Source: CALJDF01 sp038121105
GTDB taxonomy: Bacteria > Pseudomonadota > Alphaproteobacteria > SHVP01
Assembly (NCBI GenBank): GCA_038121105.1
Contig: JAYONB010000001.1
Span: forward strand, 124,001-188,000
DNA: 64,000 bases
Direction: 5' to 3'
The translations under genes and the position numbers were made by a program. The notes below the pieces were generated by a model, which was not told the origin of the DNA, made no database searches, and saw nothing but the letters and a program-made list of their open reading frames with translations. This document shows, piece by piece, positions 16,739-26,313 of this stretch (its first letter is position 1; the number at the start of each line of letters is the position of its first letter).

Positions 16739-16762
16739 TAGATGACAGGGCTGGGAGGAATA

Positions 16763-18130
16763 ATGGCGAATGAGGGCCGAGGGACCCTTACACGGGTCTA
16801 CCGGCGTCTATTTCCGGAACGACAAATCTACCTTCGCACAGACGGCGAAGTTCGCTTTGTAACATTCTCCGGCAAATTACAATTGGGGCTCGCCTCATTT
16901 GTTCTTCTGCTTGGGGCGTGGTTCACGTTCTCGACGTTCCAATACATCTTCCAGAACGACATTATCGCCGCAAAGAACGAGCGCATTCGCGCGGGCCAGG
17001 AGGCCTACCGCGTCCTCGAAGGCGAAATGAGAGACACCCAGCTGCGCTTCATCAACGCGGCCCGCGATCTCGACGCCAAGCACAGCCAACTGATTGCCTT
17101 GGTGTCACACAAGGAAAACCTGGAGCGACGTCTCGACGAGATCTCCGGCCGCCTGGCCGCCGTGTCGGACGACCATCGCGAAGCCTCCAAGGAGGCCGCG
17201 GCGCTGCGGATGCAGCTGCAAGGTGAACGCAACGCCCTTTCCGGCCAGATTGGCACGCTCGAGGGCCAGCTCCGTTCGACGTTGGAGCAGCGCTCCGGCC
17301 TGGAGCAAGATCTCGCGGAAACCCGCGACCGCGTCGTTTCATTGAGCGCGGAACGGGACACCCTCATCAAATCTAATGCCGACCTGATGAGCAATCTGGA
17401 AACCGTCAACGACCGGCTCGTTGACATCAAGGGCGAACAGCAGCGCTTTATCGAGCGGATCGCGGCACGCACGACGGATGACATCGCGCTCCTCGAGGAC
17501 ACCATCGCGATGACCGGGCTGAAACCCGAAACGTTGTTCGAGAAAAGCGGCGTCTTCGACAGCGCCATGGGGGGCCCGGTGATCGACCCCTCTGCCGGCG
17601 AAGACGGGGCGATGACCGGCGTCGCCAGCCTGGGGGATGGCGCTGCGTTCGATTCTTCCGTTGCCGGCTTGGAAGACAGCCTGCAACGCTGGGAAGCGCT
17701 GCAAAGCGTACTGCGGGTCCTGCCAATCGCCGCGCCGGCCGACAATTTTTATATCTCAAGCGACTACGGTCGCCGCCGCGACCCCATTACCAAGCGGATG
17801 GCGTTTCACGCGGGCGTCGATCTAGCCGGCCCTGCCCGACAGCCGGTCTACGCCACGGCCCCAGGAACGGTGGCCAAGGCTGGGCGAAATGGCCCCTATG
17901 GCAACATGGTCGAAATAGACCACGGGTTTGGACTGCGCACCCGCTACGGGCATTTGGACCGGATTTCGGTCAAAAAGGGCGAAGAGGTAGGCTTTCGGAC
18001 CCAGATCGGCCGCATGGGAAGCACCGGGCGGAGTACTGGAACGCACCTCCATTACGAGATAAGGTTTGAAGGGAAAGCGTATGATCCGTCACGCTTTTTG
18101 AAGGCAGGGAAGTATGTTTTCAAGAACTGA
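16763..18130 (+). CDS. Membrane-anchored coiled-coil M23 peptidase
   Basis: A 455-residue inner-membrane protein: a cytoplasmic N-terminus of about 38 residues, one membrane helix (about 39-61), a long coiled coil (about 65-240), then a LytM/M23 zinc endopeptidase domain with FHAGVDLAG and HLHYEIRF supplying the metal ligands. It should cut peptidoglycan crosslinks in the periplasm. The ATG at 16763 has GGAGG four bases before it; an earlier in-frame ATG at 16742 lacks a ribosome site. The bactofilin gene starts inside its last codons. The same pairing in Hyphomonas (LmdC with BacA) has the bactofilin recruiting the peptidase through its cytoplasmic tail, and I infer a similar morphogenetic role. 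Confidence 0.92.
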   Translation: MANEGRGTLTRVYRRLFPERQIYLRTDGEVRFVTFSGKLQLGLASFVLLLGAWFTFSTFQYIFQNDIIAAKNERIRAGQEAYRVLEGEMRDTQLRFINAARDLDAKHSQLIALVSHKENLERRLDEISGRLAAVSDDHREASKEAAALRMQLQGERNALSGQIGTLEGQLRSTLEQRSGLEQDLAETRDRVVSLSAERDTLIKSNADLMSNLETVNDRLVDIKGEQQRFIERIAARTTDDIALLEDTIAMTGLKPETLFEKSGVFDSAMGGPVIDPSAGEDGAMTGVASLGDGAAFDSSVAGLEDSLQRWEALQSVLRVLPIAAPADNFYISSDYGRRRDPITKRMAFHAGVDLAGPARQPVYATAPGTVAKAGRNGPYGNMVEIDHGFGLRTRYGHLDRISVKKGEEVGFRTQIGRMGSTGRSTGTHLHYEIRFEGKAYDPSRFLKAGKYVFKN

Positions 18131-18578
18131 ACGAGGGACCAGTCCATTGCCCGAAGCACCTGGGAGCACCAAGGACGCGCCGCCGTCGTTAATTAGCGCG
18201 AACCTCCAGATCGTCGGCAACCTGCGTTCTCAGGGCGAGGTTCAGATCGACGGCACGGTAGACGGCGATGTCGCCGCGAACGCCCTGACGATCGGCGAAC
18301 GGGCCACGATCAACGGTGAGATCGTTGCAGACGACGTCGTCGTTAAAGGCCGTGTGAATGGGCGCATTCGCGCCCGCAAAGTGCAGTTGGCCAAAAGCGC
18401 TCATGTCGTAGGCGATATCTGGCACGAATTGCTGGCCATCGATTCCGGTGCCTTCGTGGAGGGCCATTGCAAGCGGACCGATAAGCCCACCGAAATGTCC
18501 GAAGCGCGAATCAAACCGGTGGCGCAGCCCAAGAGGGAAATGGGCGCGGGACCGGCACCGGCCGCGGCACCTGCCTAA
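18114..18578 (+). CDS. Bactofilin
   Basis: A 154-residue bactofilin, a nucleotide-independent cytoskeletal protein that polymerises through a right-handed beta-helix. The helix core runs from about residue 28 to 125 with regular repeats (NLQIVGNLRSQGEVQIDGTV, DGDVAANALTIGE and so on), flanked by disordered termini; the short N-terminal tail may bind membrane. It overlaps the M23 peptidase gene by 17 bases and so should be translationally coupled. It probably forms a scaffold that places the peptidase for cell-shape or stalk-like growth. A rho-independent terminator follows within 30 bases. Confidence 0.95.
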   Translation: MFSRTERGTSPLPEAPGSTKDAPPSLISANLQIVGNLRSQGEVQIDGTVDGDVAANALTIGERATINGEIVADDVVVKGRVNGRIRARKVQLAKSAHVVGDIWHELLAIDSGAFVEGHCKRTDKPTEMSEARIKPVAQPKREMGAGPAPAAAPA

Positions 18579-18600
18579 TCCGGCTAACAGTCCGATAGGA

Positions 18601-18628
18601 AAAACTCCGCCCTAGAGGCGGCGTTTTA
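18601..18628. terminator. Bidirectional terminator between bactofilin and prfB genes
   Basis: A short CCGCC/GGCGG stem with the loop CTAGA is flanked by four to five A residues on the left and TTTT on the right. It ends the bactofilin transcript and, on the minus strand, follows the prfB stop codon directly. The stem is only 5-6 bp, so termination may be partial. Confidence 0.7.
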
Positions 18629-19748
18629 TTTTGGCGTTTCTCCGTCGTTCTGGCCGACCCGTAGGGACAATGCCGCCGCCATGAATGCATCGAGATCCCC
18701 ATCAAGGACGCCTGCGGCGTTGCCCTTCTCGACCCCGGTACGTAGATCCTTGACCATCTGATAAGGGTGTAGAACGTATGAACGAATCTGGTGTCCCCAA
18801 CCGATATCGGTTTTCGAATCGTGCACGGCCTGTTTCTCGGCCTCCCGCTTTTCGATCTCGACTTCGTACAGACGCGATTTGAGCATTTTCATCGCCGCCG
18901 AGCGGTTCTTGTGCTGGGAACGATCATTCTGGCATTGCACCACGATGCCCGTAGGTACGTGGGTCAAGCGAACAGCGCTGTCCGTGCGATTGACGTGCTG
19001 CCCGCCGGCGCCTGACGCGCGATAGGTATCGACCCGGAGATCTTTATCTTCGATCACGATATCAATTTCGTCGTCGATCACCGGATAAACGCCCACGCTG
19101 GCGAAACTCGTGTGGCGGCGCGCCGATGCGTCGAACGGCGATATCCGAACCAACCGGTGAACGCCGGTCTCGGTCTTGAGCCAGCCATAGGCATTGGGCC
19201 CAATCACCCGCAGCGTCGCTGATTTCAACCCAGCTTCCTCACCCGGGCTTTCTTCGATCCATTCGACTTTGTAGTCGTTCGCCTCGATCCAGCGCAGGTA
19301 CATCCGCGTGAGCATTTGCGCCCAATCCTGGGACTCCGTGCCGCCTGCCCCGGCGTGCACCTCGAGGAAACAATCGTTGCCGTCGGCCTCGCCCGACAAC
19401 AAGGTTTCTAGCTCAAGCTTTGCGGCGCGATCTCGTAAGGCCGATAGGGCCGCGCCGGCCTCATCGACGATCGCCTCGTCGCCTTCGGCTTCGCCCAATT
19501 CGATCAGTTCGATCGTGTCTTTGAATTCGGTTTCAAGGGCATCGAAGCGGGTAATGGCGCCATCAAGGACCGTGCGCTCGCGCATCACCTTGCGCGCGGC
19601 ATCGGGATCTTCCCAGAGGCTCGAGTCTTCCGAGCGACGGTTTAGCTCTTCGAGTCGGACAAGCGCATTATCGTAGTCAAAGATGCCTCCTCAGCAGCCC
19701 GACCGACTGCTCGATGTCGCTCTGTAGTTTCTCGAATTCGGCGCGCAT
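18626..19748 (-). CDS. prfB: Peptide chain release factor 2 with programmed +1 frameshift
   Basis: RF2 reads UGA and UAA stops. The full 373-residue product comes from two frames. The first 23 codons (ATG at 19748, MRAEFEKLQSDIEQ...) end at CTT TGA (CTT 19682-19680, TGA 19679-19677). A +1 slip at CUU-U continues as D-Y-D-N-A-L-V into the long frame. An AGGAGG element (19691-19686) sits three bases before CTT, the spacing known to stimulate the shift, as in E. coli prfB. The GGQ motif (GAGGQHVNR) and the recognition motif SPF (ISPFDAS) are present. The frameshift makes RF2 levels self-regulating and is not a sequencing error. Confidence 0.97.
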
Positions 19749-19799
19749 AACCCTGACCGGTCTTGAGTGTCGGTTGGTTTGGTAGCGGACCCGCGCGCC

Positions 19800-22208
19800 T
19801 CAGTAAAGGCCACCCACCCCGGAGCCGGTCGATGTCCGACCACGCAACTGGCCGCTTACTTGGGCATCGAGGACCGCAGACTCGGCTGTTGTCGGTTCCG
19901 TTCCCGGGCGGAACGCCTCAAGGATCACTTCTTTGCTTTGATCACTGGCGAGTTTGCCGGTTGCCGCGTCGATACGAACGAGGCGCACCCCACCGGGGAT
20001 ACGGAAGGGAATATCAGGATGACCTTCCAAGGCTTGCGCCATGAAGTCCTTGAAGATCGGCACCGCGACGCTTGCCCCTTGTTCTCGCGGTCCGAGCGAA
20101 CGTGGCTCGTCAAACCCCGTGAACACGCCGACGACCAGATCAGGTGAAAACCCGAGGAACCAGGCATCAAAATTGTCGTTGGTGGTGCCCGTTTTGCCAG
20201 CAAGATGCATGCCCAGCTGACGAATGCCCACGCCGGTGCCGCGGTCCACCACTCCTTGCAGCATGGAAACCATTTGGTAGGCCGTTTCAGGATCGATGAC
20301 CCGGTCCCGAATATCGCTGAGTACCGGCTCTTCTTGGTCGCGCCAACGGTCCGCCAAACATACTTCGCACGCCCGGCGGTCATGCTTCAGGATCGTGCGC
20401 CCGCGACGATCCTGAACGCGGTCGACCAAGGTCGGGGTCACCCGTTTACCGCCGTTCACCAACATCGCGTAGGCGGTCGTCAAACGCATGAGAGTCGTTT
20501 CACCAGCGCCAAGCGACATAGAAAGAAATTCCGGAAGATCTTCGACAATGCCGAACTTATCGGCGTAGTCCGCGACGGTATCCATCCCGAGGTATTGCGC
20601 GAGCCTAACCGTCATCAAATTGCGCGACTTTTCGATCCCCAGCCGCAGCGTCGAGGGCCCGTAGAATTTGTTGGTGTAGTTGGCTGGTTTCCAACGGCCC
20701 TGCCCGGCCCCCTGGTCGATCACAAACGGGGCGTCGAGAATGCGACTGACCGGCGTAAACCCATTCTCCAGTGCGGCTGCATAGACGAACGGCTTAAACG
20801 CCGACCCCGGCTGGCGCATGGCCTGAGTCGCACGGTTGAACTGGCTTTCGGCGTAGTCGTATCCGCCGACCATCGCCAGCACACGACCGGTGTGAGGATC
20901 CATGGCAACCAGGGCGCCCTGGATATCCGGTATCTGGCGTAAGGCAAATACCTCGCCGGCGTCGGTCTGGAGTCGCTCGACCATCACGACATCGCCAGCA
21001 CGCAGTACATCGGACGCGGTTTTGACGGCTTTGCCGAGCTTCTGACCTTCGAGATGCGGCCGGCCCCATTTCAATTCCTCAAACGGAATGAACCCCCGCG
21101 CGCCTGACGCGAAGCCAACCTGGGCCCCGGCCTCGTCGACCCCGAGAACGACGGCCAACACCCAATCGCCGATACCTTTTGGCGGCTCAACCGCCTTGAG
21201 GGCAGCTTGCCAACGTTCGACCGGAATCGTCGTCACCGGACCACGCCAGCCGTGGCGGCGATCATAGGCCTCTAACCCGCCCCTCAGCGCGCCCCGGGCG
21301 ATAGCCTGGAGGCGAGAGTCCAGCGTCGTCCGGACCGACAAGCCCCCTTCGTAAAGCCCTTGCTCGCCGTAGGAGTCGTAGAGCTGACGGCGCACCTCCT
21401 CGGTGAAATAGGCCGCATCGACAAACGAATCGTTGTGCCGCTGAGAAACGCGGAACGCCGTCTTGGACGCCAGCGTCGCCTCTGACGACGCAATAAACCC
21501 AACATCGGCCATGCGCCCCAATACCCAGTCGCGGCGCGCCTTAGCGGCCTCGGTGCGGCGCGTCGGATGATAGTTGTTCGGCGCCTTGGGCAGTGCCGCC
21601 AAATAGGCCATTTCTTGGAGGCTGAGGTTATCCAAGGATTTATCGAAATAGTTCAGCGCTGCGGCGGCGACGCCGTAAGAGCCCTGTCCTAGATAAATCT
21701 CATTGAGGTACAGCTCGAGGATTCGCTCCTTGCTCAAGGCCCGTTCGATCCGAAACGCCAGAATTGCTTCTTTGATCTTGCGGTCGATCGAGACTTCGTT
21801 GGTCAGGAGGAAGTTCTTCGCCACCTGCTGTGTGATCGTCGAGGCGCCAACCGGGCGTCGGTCCCCGCCGTAATTCATGAGATTGGTAATCGCGGCCCCG
21901 ACAACGCTGCGCGCATCGACCCCGGGGTGTTCAAAGAAGGTATCGTCTTCGGCCGCGAGAAAAGCCTCGATCAACTGCTCGGGCATGGCAACGACCGGGA
22001 CGAAGACCCGTTTTTCAATCGCGTATTCCGTCAACAAGCTGCCGTCGGCGGTATGCACGCGCGTCATTACCGGCGGCTGATAGGTGGCAAGCTGGTCGAA
22101 ATCGGGAAGGTCGCGACCAAAGTGGTAGAGCACGAACAGCCCGCCGCCAGCTCCCGCAACGCCAAGCAGGAACACCGCTGCAAACAAAAAACCAAGGAAT
22201 TTCAACAT
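19800..22208 (-). CDS. mrcA: Penicillin-binding protein 1A, bifunctional
   Basis: An 802-residue class A PBP. An N-terminal membrane helix is followed by a GT51 glycosyltransferase domain (EDDTFFEHPGVD, GASTITQQVAKN), an OB-like insert, and a transpeptidase with the SxxK motif (GSAFKPF), SRN (KSRNLM) and KTG (AGKTGTTNDN). It polymerises glycan strands and crosslinks them. I start at MLKFLGFLFAAVF, since the preceding in-frame residues are charged and not family-like. The next gene upstream on the same strand is an amidase, giving a cell-wall synthesis and splitting pair; the PBP1A-amidase-rne order is common in the class. Confidence 0.96.
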   Translation of the reverse strand: MLKFLGFLFAAVFLLGVAGAGGGLFVLYHFGRDLPDFDQLATYQPPVMTRVHTADGSLLTEYAIEKRVFVPVVAMPEQLIEAFLAAEDDTFFEHPGVDARSVVGAAITNLMNYGGDRRPVGASTITQQVAKNFLLTNEVSIDRKIKEAILAFRIERALSKERILELYLNEIYLGQGSYGVAAAALNYFDKSLDNLSLQEMAYLAALPKAPNNYHPTRRTEAAKARRDWVLGRMADVGFIASSEATLASKTAFRVSQRHNDSFVDAAYFTEEVRRQLYDSYGEQGLYEGGLSVRTTLDSRLQAIARGALRGGLEAYDRRHGWRGPVTTIPVERWQAALKAVEPPKGIGDWVLAVVLGVDEAGAQVGFASGARGFIPFEELKWGRPHLEGQKLGKAVKTASDVLRAGDVVMVERLQTDAGEVFALRQIPDIQGALVAMDPHTGRVLAMVGGYDYAESQFNRATQAMRQPGSAFKPFVYAAALENGFTPVSRILDAPFVIDQGAGQGRWKPANYTNKFYGPSTLRLGIEKSRNLMTVRLAQYLGMDTVADYADKFGIVEDLPEFLSMSLGAGETTLMRLTTAYAMLVNGGKRVTPTLVDRVQDRRGRTILKHDRRACEVCLADRWRDQEEPVLSDIRDRVIDPETAYQMVSMLQGVVDRGTGVGIRQLGMHLAGKTGTTNDNFDAWFLGFSPDLVVGVFTGFDEPRSLGPREQGASVAVPIFKDFMAQALEGHPDIPFRIPGGVRLVRIDAATGKLASDQSKEVILEAFRPGTEPTTAESAVLDAQVSGQLRGRTSTGSGVGGLY

Positions 22209-22290
22209 GATCCGGTCGCCCCGAACCCCCAATTTCGATTCAACGGAGTATACGCCCAAATAAGGCAGAATTCGGCCTAGCCCGTTCGAA

Positions 22291-23475
22291 TTACCGTGAA
22301 AGCTCCGAAAAGTAGGAGTCCACGGACCTTTGGATCGACACCGCGATCTGTTTTTGGAAATCCGGCGACGTCAGTTGGCGCTCATCTGCTGGATTGGACA
22401 AGTACCCTAGTTCGATCAAGACCGACGGCACATCGGGCGCCTTTAGGACAGCAAAACCGGCAAACCGGTGCCCTTTTCGCAACGTTTTCCCGGCACGCTC
22501 GAATTCGGGCAGCACAAGGGTCGCAAAGGTCGCCGACAGATTCATCGTTTCGCGACGCGCCAGGTCGATCAGGATGGTGGCAACCTCGTCCGGTTCGCGG
22601 TCCAGGTCGACCCCGGCGATCAAGTCGGCCTTGTTCTCCCGTTGCGCCAGCGCGGCGGCTTCCCGGTCCGAGGCATTTTCCGACAAGGTGTAGACCGACG
22701 CCCCGCGAACGGTACGGTCGTTCAACGAATCGGCATGAAGCGAGATGAACAGATCTGCATCTCGTTGACGCGCGAAGGCCACCCGGTCACGCAACCGAAT
22801 GAAGACATCGTCTTCGCGGGTCAGGAACACGCGATACCGTCCGGTCGCCTCTAACGCGCGGCGCGCTTCAAGGGCGACCGCCAGGGTGACCTGTTTTTCA
22901 AGCGCGCCGCGGCGCCCGATCGTGCCGGGGTCGATCCCTCCGTGGCCCGGATCGAGGACCACCACGCGCGGACCTACCTCTTTGGGAGTTTCCGGGGTCG
23001 GTGGCTTGACCAGCGGGATCGGCCCAAGGTTTTGCGTGGGCACCGCTGCGACACGCTCGAATTTGTCGGCGGCCACCTCGGCCAAATCGATCACAAAACG
23101 GTAGGGAAAGGATCCATTCGGCGGCAGAACGAAGGATCGGCGGACCTCGACTGGCCTATTCACGTCGAGGACCAGCCTCGAGGTCGCCCTATCGAAGAGC
23201 CCGAACCTGAATCCATCGATCAACCCGCGCTGAACGGTTGGGGTGACCGGAACTTGCCAATCGAGCACCGGAAAGTCGACCACGACGCGGTAGGGCTGAT
23301 CCAACAGGAACACCTCGAAATCGACCTTTTCAGAAAGGTCCATGACGAATCGCGTCGCCTCGGCCTGCTCGCCGGCCCGAACCCCGGTAACCGCGGAAGC
23401 GGCCTCGACGATTCCCGGCAGCGCCACCGCGACGAAAACAATGCCCGCCCCGATGCACCGTAAAAATTGGAACAT
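22291..23475 (-). CDS. amiC: N-acetylmuramoyl-L-alanine amidase (AmiC type)
   Basis: A 394-residue periplasmic amidase. It has a signal peptide (cleavage near VEAAS), an AMIN localisation domain (about 35-135) and an Amidase_3 catalytic domain with zinc ligands in DPGHGG, GALEKQV and SLHAD, and the catalytic glutamate in IELGYLSN. It removes stem peptides from peptidoglycan, usually during daughter-cell separation. AAAGGG sits about 7 bases before the ATG, and a promoter is suggested at 23504-23533. The gene is divergent from rne and followed by mrcA. Confidence 0.95.
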   Translation of the reverse strand: MFQFLRCIGAGIVFVAVALPGIVEAASAVTGVRAGEQAEATRFVMDLSEKVDFEVFLLDQPYRVVVDFPVLDWQVPVTPTVQRGLIDGFRFGLFDRATSRLVLDVNRPVEVRRSFVLPPNGSFPYRFVIDLAEVAADKFERVAAVPTQNLGPIPLVKPPTPETPKEVGPRVVVLDPGHGGIDPGTIGRRGALEKQVTLAVALEARRALEATGRYRVFLTREDDVFIRLRDRVAFARQRDADLFISLHADSLNDRTVRGASVYTLSENASDREAAALAQRENKADLIAGVDLDREPDEVATILIDLARRETMNLSATFATLVLPEFERAGKTLRKGHRFAGFAVLKAPDVPSVLIELGYLSNPADERQLTSPDFQKQIAVSIQRSVDSYFSELSR

Positions 23476-23856
23476 TTAGCGCCCTTTTTTGGAGCCTGTA
23501 CTAGATATAACCCCCATCAGCCCCCACATTCAAACGGGACGATAAATGCGCTTGCTGGCAATTAACGCAAAAATAGGTTTGTTCCGGCTATCAAAGTGTG
23601 TTTATTTCGCAACGGCTAACGCTCGCAGCGACTGCGTCACGTGTTTCAACTACACGTAGAAGAAATCAGAATTCGGTCGCCGCGCCATACGAAACCCAAC
23701 TGAATTGTTCAATCATGCCGGCCTTCTTGACCACGACTGAAACCATCCCGCTGCCCTGCGCAGCGAGAGGTGACGTGGCGCCGGCCCTTAACCCGGGCTC
23801 GCGGCGACGGGAACTTGCGTTCCGCACGTCAGCGCCCACAAGGATTACACCAAACA
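23476..23856. other. Long divergent intergenic region amiC-rne
   Basis: These 381 bases hold no recognisable gene. On the minus strand TTGAAT (23533-23528) and TATATC (23509-23504), 18 bases apart, form a fair promoter for amiC. The plus-strand side is AT-richer near 23545-23610, with several weak -35/-10 pairs, and has an inverted repeat ACGTGT/ACACGT (23639-23657). The remaining 200 or so bases are probably the rne leader; rne mRNAs in other bacteria have structured leaders used for autoregulation, so the same may hold here. Confidence 0.45.
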
Positions 23857-26313
23857 ATGGCAACAAAGATGCTGATCGAGGCGGCCCACCCGGAGGAAAC
23901 CCGGGTAGTCGTCGTCAAAGGGCAACAGCTCGAAGAATTTGATTTTGAGGCAACCAGTCGCGCCCAATTAAAGGGCAACATCTATCTCGCAAAAGTTACC
24001 CGTGTGGAGCCTTCGCTCCAGGCGGCCTTTATCGAGTACGGCGGTAACCGGCACGGTTTCCTCGCCTTCAACGAGATCCACCCCGACTATTATCAAATTC
24101 CGGTCGCCGACCGAGAGGCGTTGCTCGCCGCCGAAGCCAAACAGCAGGCTGAGGCCGAGGCGGCGGCAGAGGCCGCCGCGGAAGCCGAAGCGAGCGCAGA
24201 CGACGAGGCGGACGAAGACGAAGCCGATTCGGCCACGGAAGGTGAAACCGCTGCCGCTGAGGCAACCGGCGATGCCGACGACGACGCGGAAGAGTCTGGC
24301 GAAGAATCCGAAGATGGCGAAGACGGCGAGGAAGCCCCCGAACCCGACGATATGGGCGGCGACGAGATAGACGAACAACAGCAAACCCGACGCCGGCAGC
24401 AGATGATGCGGTCGTACAAGATCCAAGAGGTCATCAAGCGACGCCAAATCCTCCTGGTCCAAGTCGTCAAGGAAGAACGCGGCAACAAAGGAGCCGCATT
24501 AACGACCTACATTTCGCTGGCGGGTCGCTACTGCGTCCTGATGCCAAACACCGCACGAGGCGGCGGGATCAGCCGCAAGATCACGAATGCCGGCGACCGC
24601 AAACGACTGAAGAGCATCGTCGGCGACATCAGCATTCCGAAGGAAATGGCGCTGATTGTGCGCACCGCCGGCGCCCAACGCACCAAGCCAGAAATCAAAC
24701 GCGACTACGAGTACCTGTCTCGGCTTTGGAGCGAGATTCGCGACACGACGCTGCAGTCGATCGCCCCTGCGCTGGTGCACGAAGAAGCCAATCTGATCAA
24801 ACGATCGATCCGAGACCTCTACACCAAAGAAGTCGATGAGGTGTTGGTCGAAGGCGACGACGCCTACAAATCGGCCAAAAAATTCATGCGCATGTTGATG
24901 CCCAGCCATGCCAAGCGAGTCCAGCCCTACAAGGAGTCGGTCCCGCTTTTCCGGAAATTCAACGTCGACGCGCAGCTCGACTCAATGATGAGTACGCGGG
25001 TCACATTGAAATCCGGCGGCTATATCATCATCAACTCGACGGAAGCCTTGGTCGCCATCGATGTGAACTCGGGCCGTTCAACTCGGGAACGCAACATCGA
25101 AGAGACCGCGCTCAAGACCAACCTCGAAGCGGCGCAAGAAGTCGCCCGTCAGCTGCGCTTGCGCGACTTGGCTGGGTTGATCGTGATCGATTTCATCGAC
25201 ATGGATGAAAATCGCAATAACCGAGCGGTCGAGCGCAAAATCAAGGAATGCCTGAAATCTGACCGCGCGCGTATTCAGGTCGGGCGGATCAGCCACTTCG
25301 GACTGATGGAAATGTCGCGGCAGCGCTTGCGGCCCAGCCTTCTCGAATCAAGTAGCGATCCCTGCCCCACCTGTGGCGGCAGCGGCATCGTGTATTCGAT
25401 CGAATCGGCGGCAATGCGGGCGCTCCGCGCACTCGAGGACGAAGCGTTGCGCGGTCGCTCGACCGAGGTTTCGATTTTCGTACCGACACCGGTCGCCCTC
25501 TACCTCCTTAACCAAAAGCGGGCGTCCATTACGTCGATCGAGGACCGCTACGGGTTGACCATTCTCGTGCGTTCAGACGACGGTCTAATCGCCCCTGACT
25601 TCCGTGTTGAACGCGGCGGCGGCCGGCGCGAACCGGTAGCCCAACCCGACTTGCCCGAGGACGACGAACCCGACGAAGCCGACGATGACGATGTAGCGGA
25701 ATCGGACTCCGATGACTCCGACAACCAGGCCTCTGGCGACGATGACGGCCAACCGCGCAAACGGCGTCGGCGCGGTCGGCGTGGCGGCAGACGGCGTCGG
25801 CGCGATGGGGACAGCAACGGTGACTCTCAGGACGAAACTGCGGGGAGCGACGAGAGTACCGAACTCGAAACGCAAACCGACGACGCAGCGGCTTCGGAGA
25901 ACGCTGACACGGAGAACGGCGACGCGGAGAACGGCGAGCGCGAGAAAAAGCCACGGTCTCGCCGCCGACGCGGCGGCCGGGGTCGCCGCGGTCGGGGCGA
26001 ACGCACCGAAGCCAAGAGCGATGACGACAGCCGAAACGACGAGACCGAAGAATCGGGAACCACTGCGGGGGACAAGGGCGAAGAAGCACCTGCGGGAACT
26101 GCAGCGGAACCGGCATTAAGCGAACCGTCCGAAGACGTCGTGGTCGAACCTACAGAAACGCCATCCGAATCCGAACCCACACCGGTTGCGGCTGCGGCAG
26201 AGGCAGCGACATCAGAGATGGAAAACTCCCCTGCCCCAGTAAGCGAGCCGGACGCCAGCGAAGAGCCGGCGAAGCCGAAGAAACGGGGTTGGTGGAGCCG
26301 CGCGCTTAGCTAA
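23857..26313 (+). CDS. rne: Ribonuclease E
   Basis: An 818-residue endoribonuclease that starts mRNA decay and processes rRNA and tRNA. The N-terminal S1 domain is interrupted by a highly acidic insert of about 84 residues (about 92-175), as known for alphaproteobacterial RNase E. The DNase-I-like catalytic core follows (VAIDVNSGRS, IDFIDM), then the zinc-link CPTCGG (503-506), and a long disordered tail alternating acidic runs with arginine-rich patches (RRGRRGGRRRRR), the likely RNA and degradosome-partner binding region. ATG 23857 (MATKMLIEAAHP) matches family N-termini, with AAGGA about 12 bases before it. Its 3' end overlaps the convergent aminotransferase gene by eight bases. Confidence 0.97.
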   Translation: MATKMLIEAAHPEETRVVVVKGQQLEEFDFEATSRAQLKGNIYLAKVTRVEPSLQAAFIEYGGNRHGFLAFNEIHPDYYQIPVADREALLAAEAKQQAEAEAAAEAAAEAEASADDEADEDEADSATEGETAAAEATGDADDDAEESGEESEDGEDGEEAPEPDDMGGDEIDEQQQTRRRQQMMRSYKIQEVIKRRQILLVQVVKEERGNKGAALTTYISLAGRYCVLMPNTARGGGISRKITNAGDRKRLKSIVGDISIPKEMALIVRTAGAQRTKPEIKRDYEYLSRLWSEIRDTTLQSIAPALVHEEANLIKRSIRDLYTKEVDEVLVEGDDAYKSAKKFMRMLMPSHAKRVQPYKESVPLFRKFNVDAQLDSMMSTRVTLKSGGYIIINSTEALVAIDVNSGRSTRERNIEETALKTNLEAAQEVARQLRLRDLAGLIVIDFIDMDENRNNRAVERKIKECLKSDRARIQVGRISHFGLMEMSRQRLRPSLLESSSDPCPTCGGSGIVYSIESAAMRALRALEDEALRGRSTEVSIFVPTPVALYLLNQKRASITSIEDRYGLTILVRSDDGLIAPDFRVERGGGRREPVAQPDLPEDDEPDEADDDDVAESDSDDSDNQASGDDDGQPRKRRRRGRRGGRRRRRDGDSNGDSQDETAGSDESTELETQTDDAAASENADTENGDAENGEREKKPRSRRRRGGRGRRGRGERTEAKSDDDSRNDETEESGTTAGDKGEEAPAGTAAEPALSEPSEDVVVEPTETPSESEPTPVAAAAEAATSEMENSPAPVSEPDASEEPAKPKKRGWWSRALS

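Noticed and set aside
17005..17745. Open frame of 246 codons on the minus strand
   Set aside because: It is antisense to the coiled-coil region of the M23 peptidase gene; the serine/arginine bias is a mirror of the coiled-coil codons.
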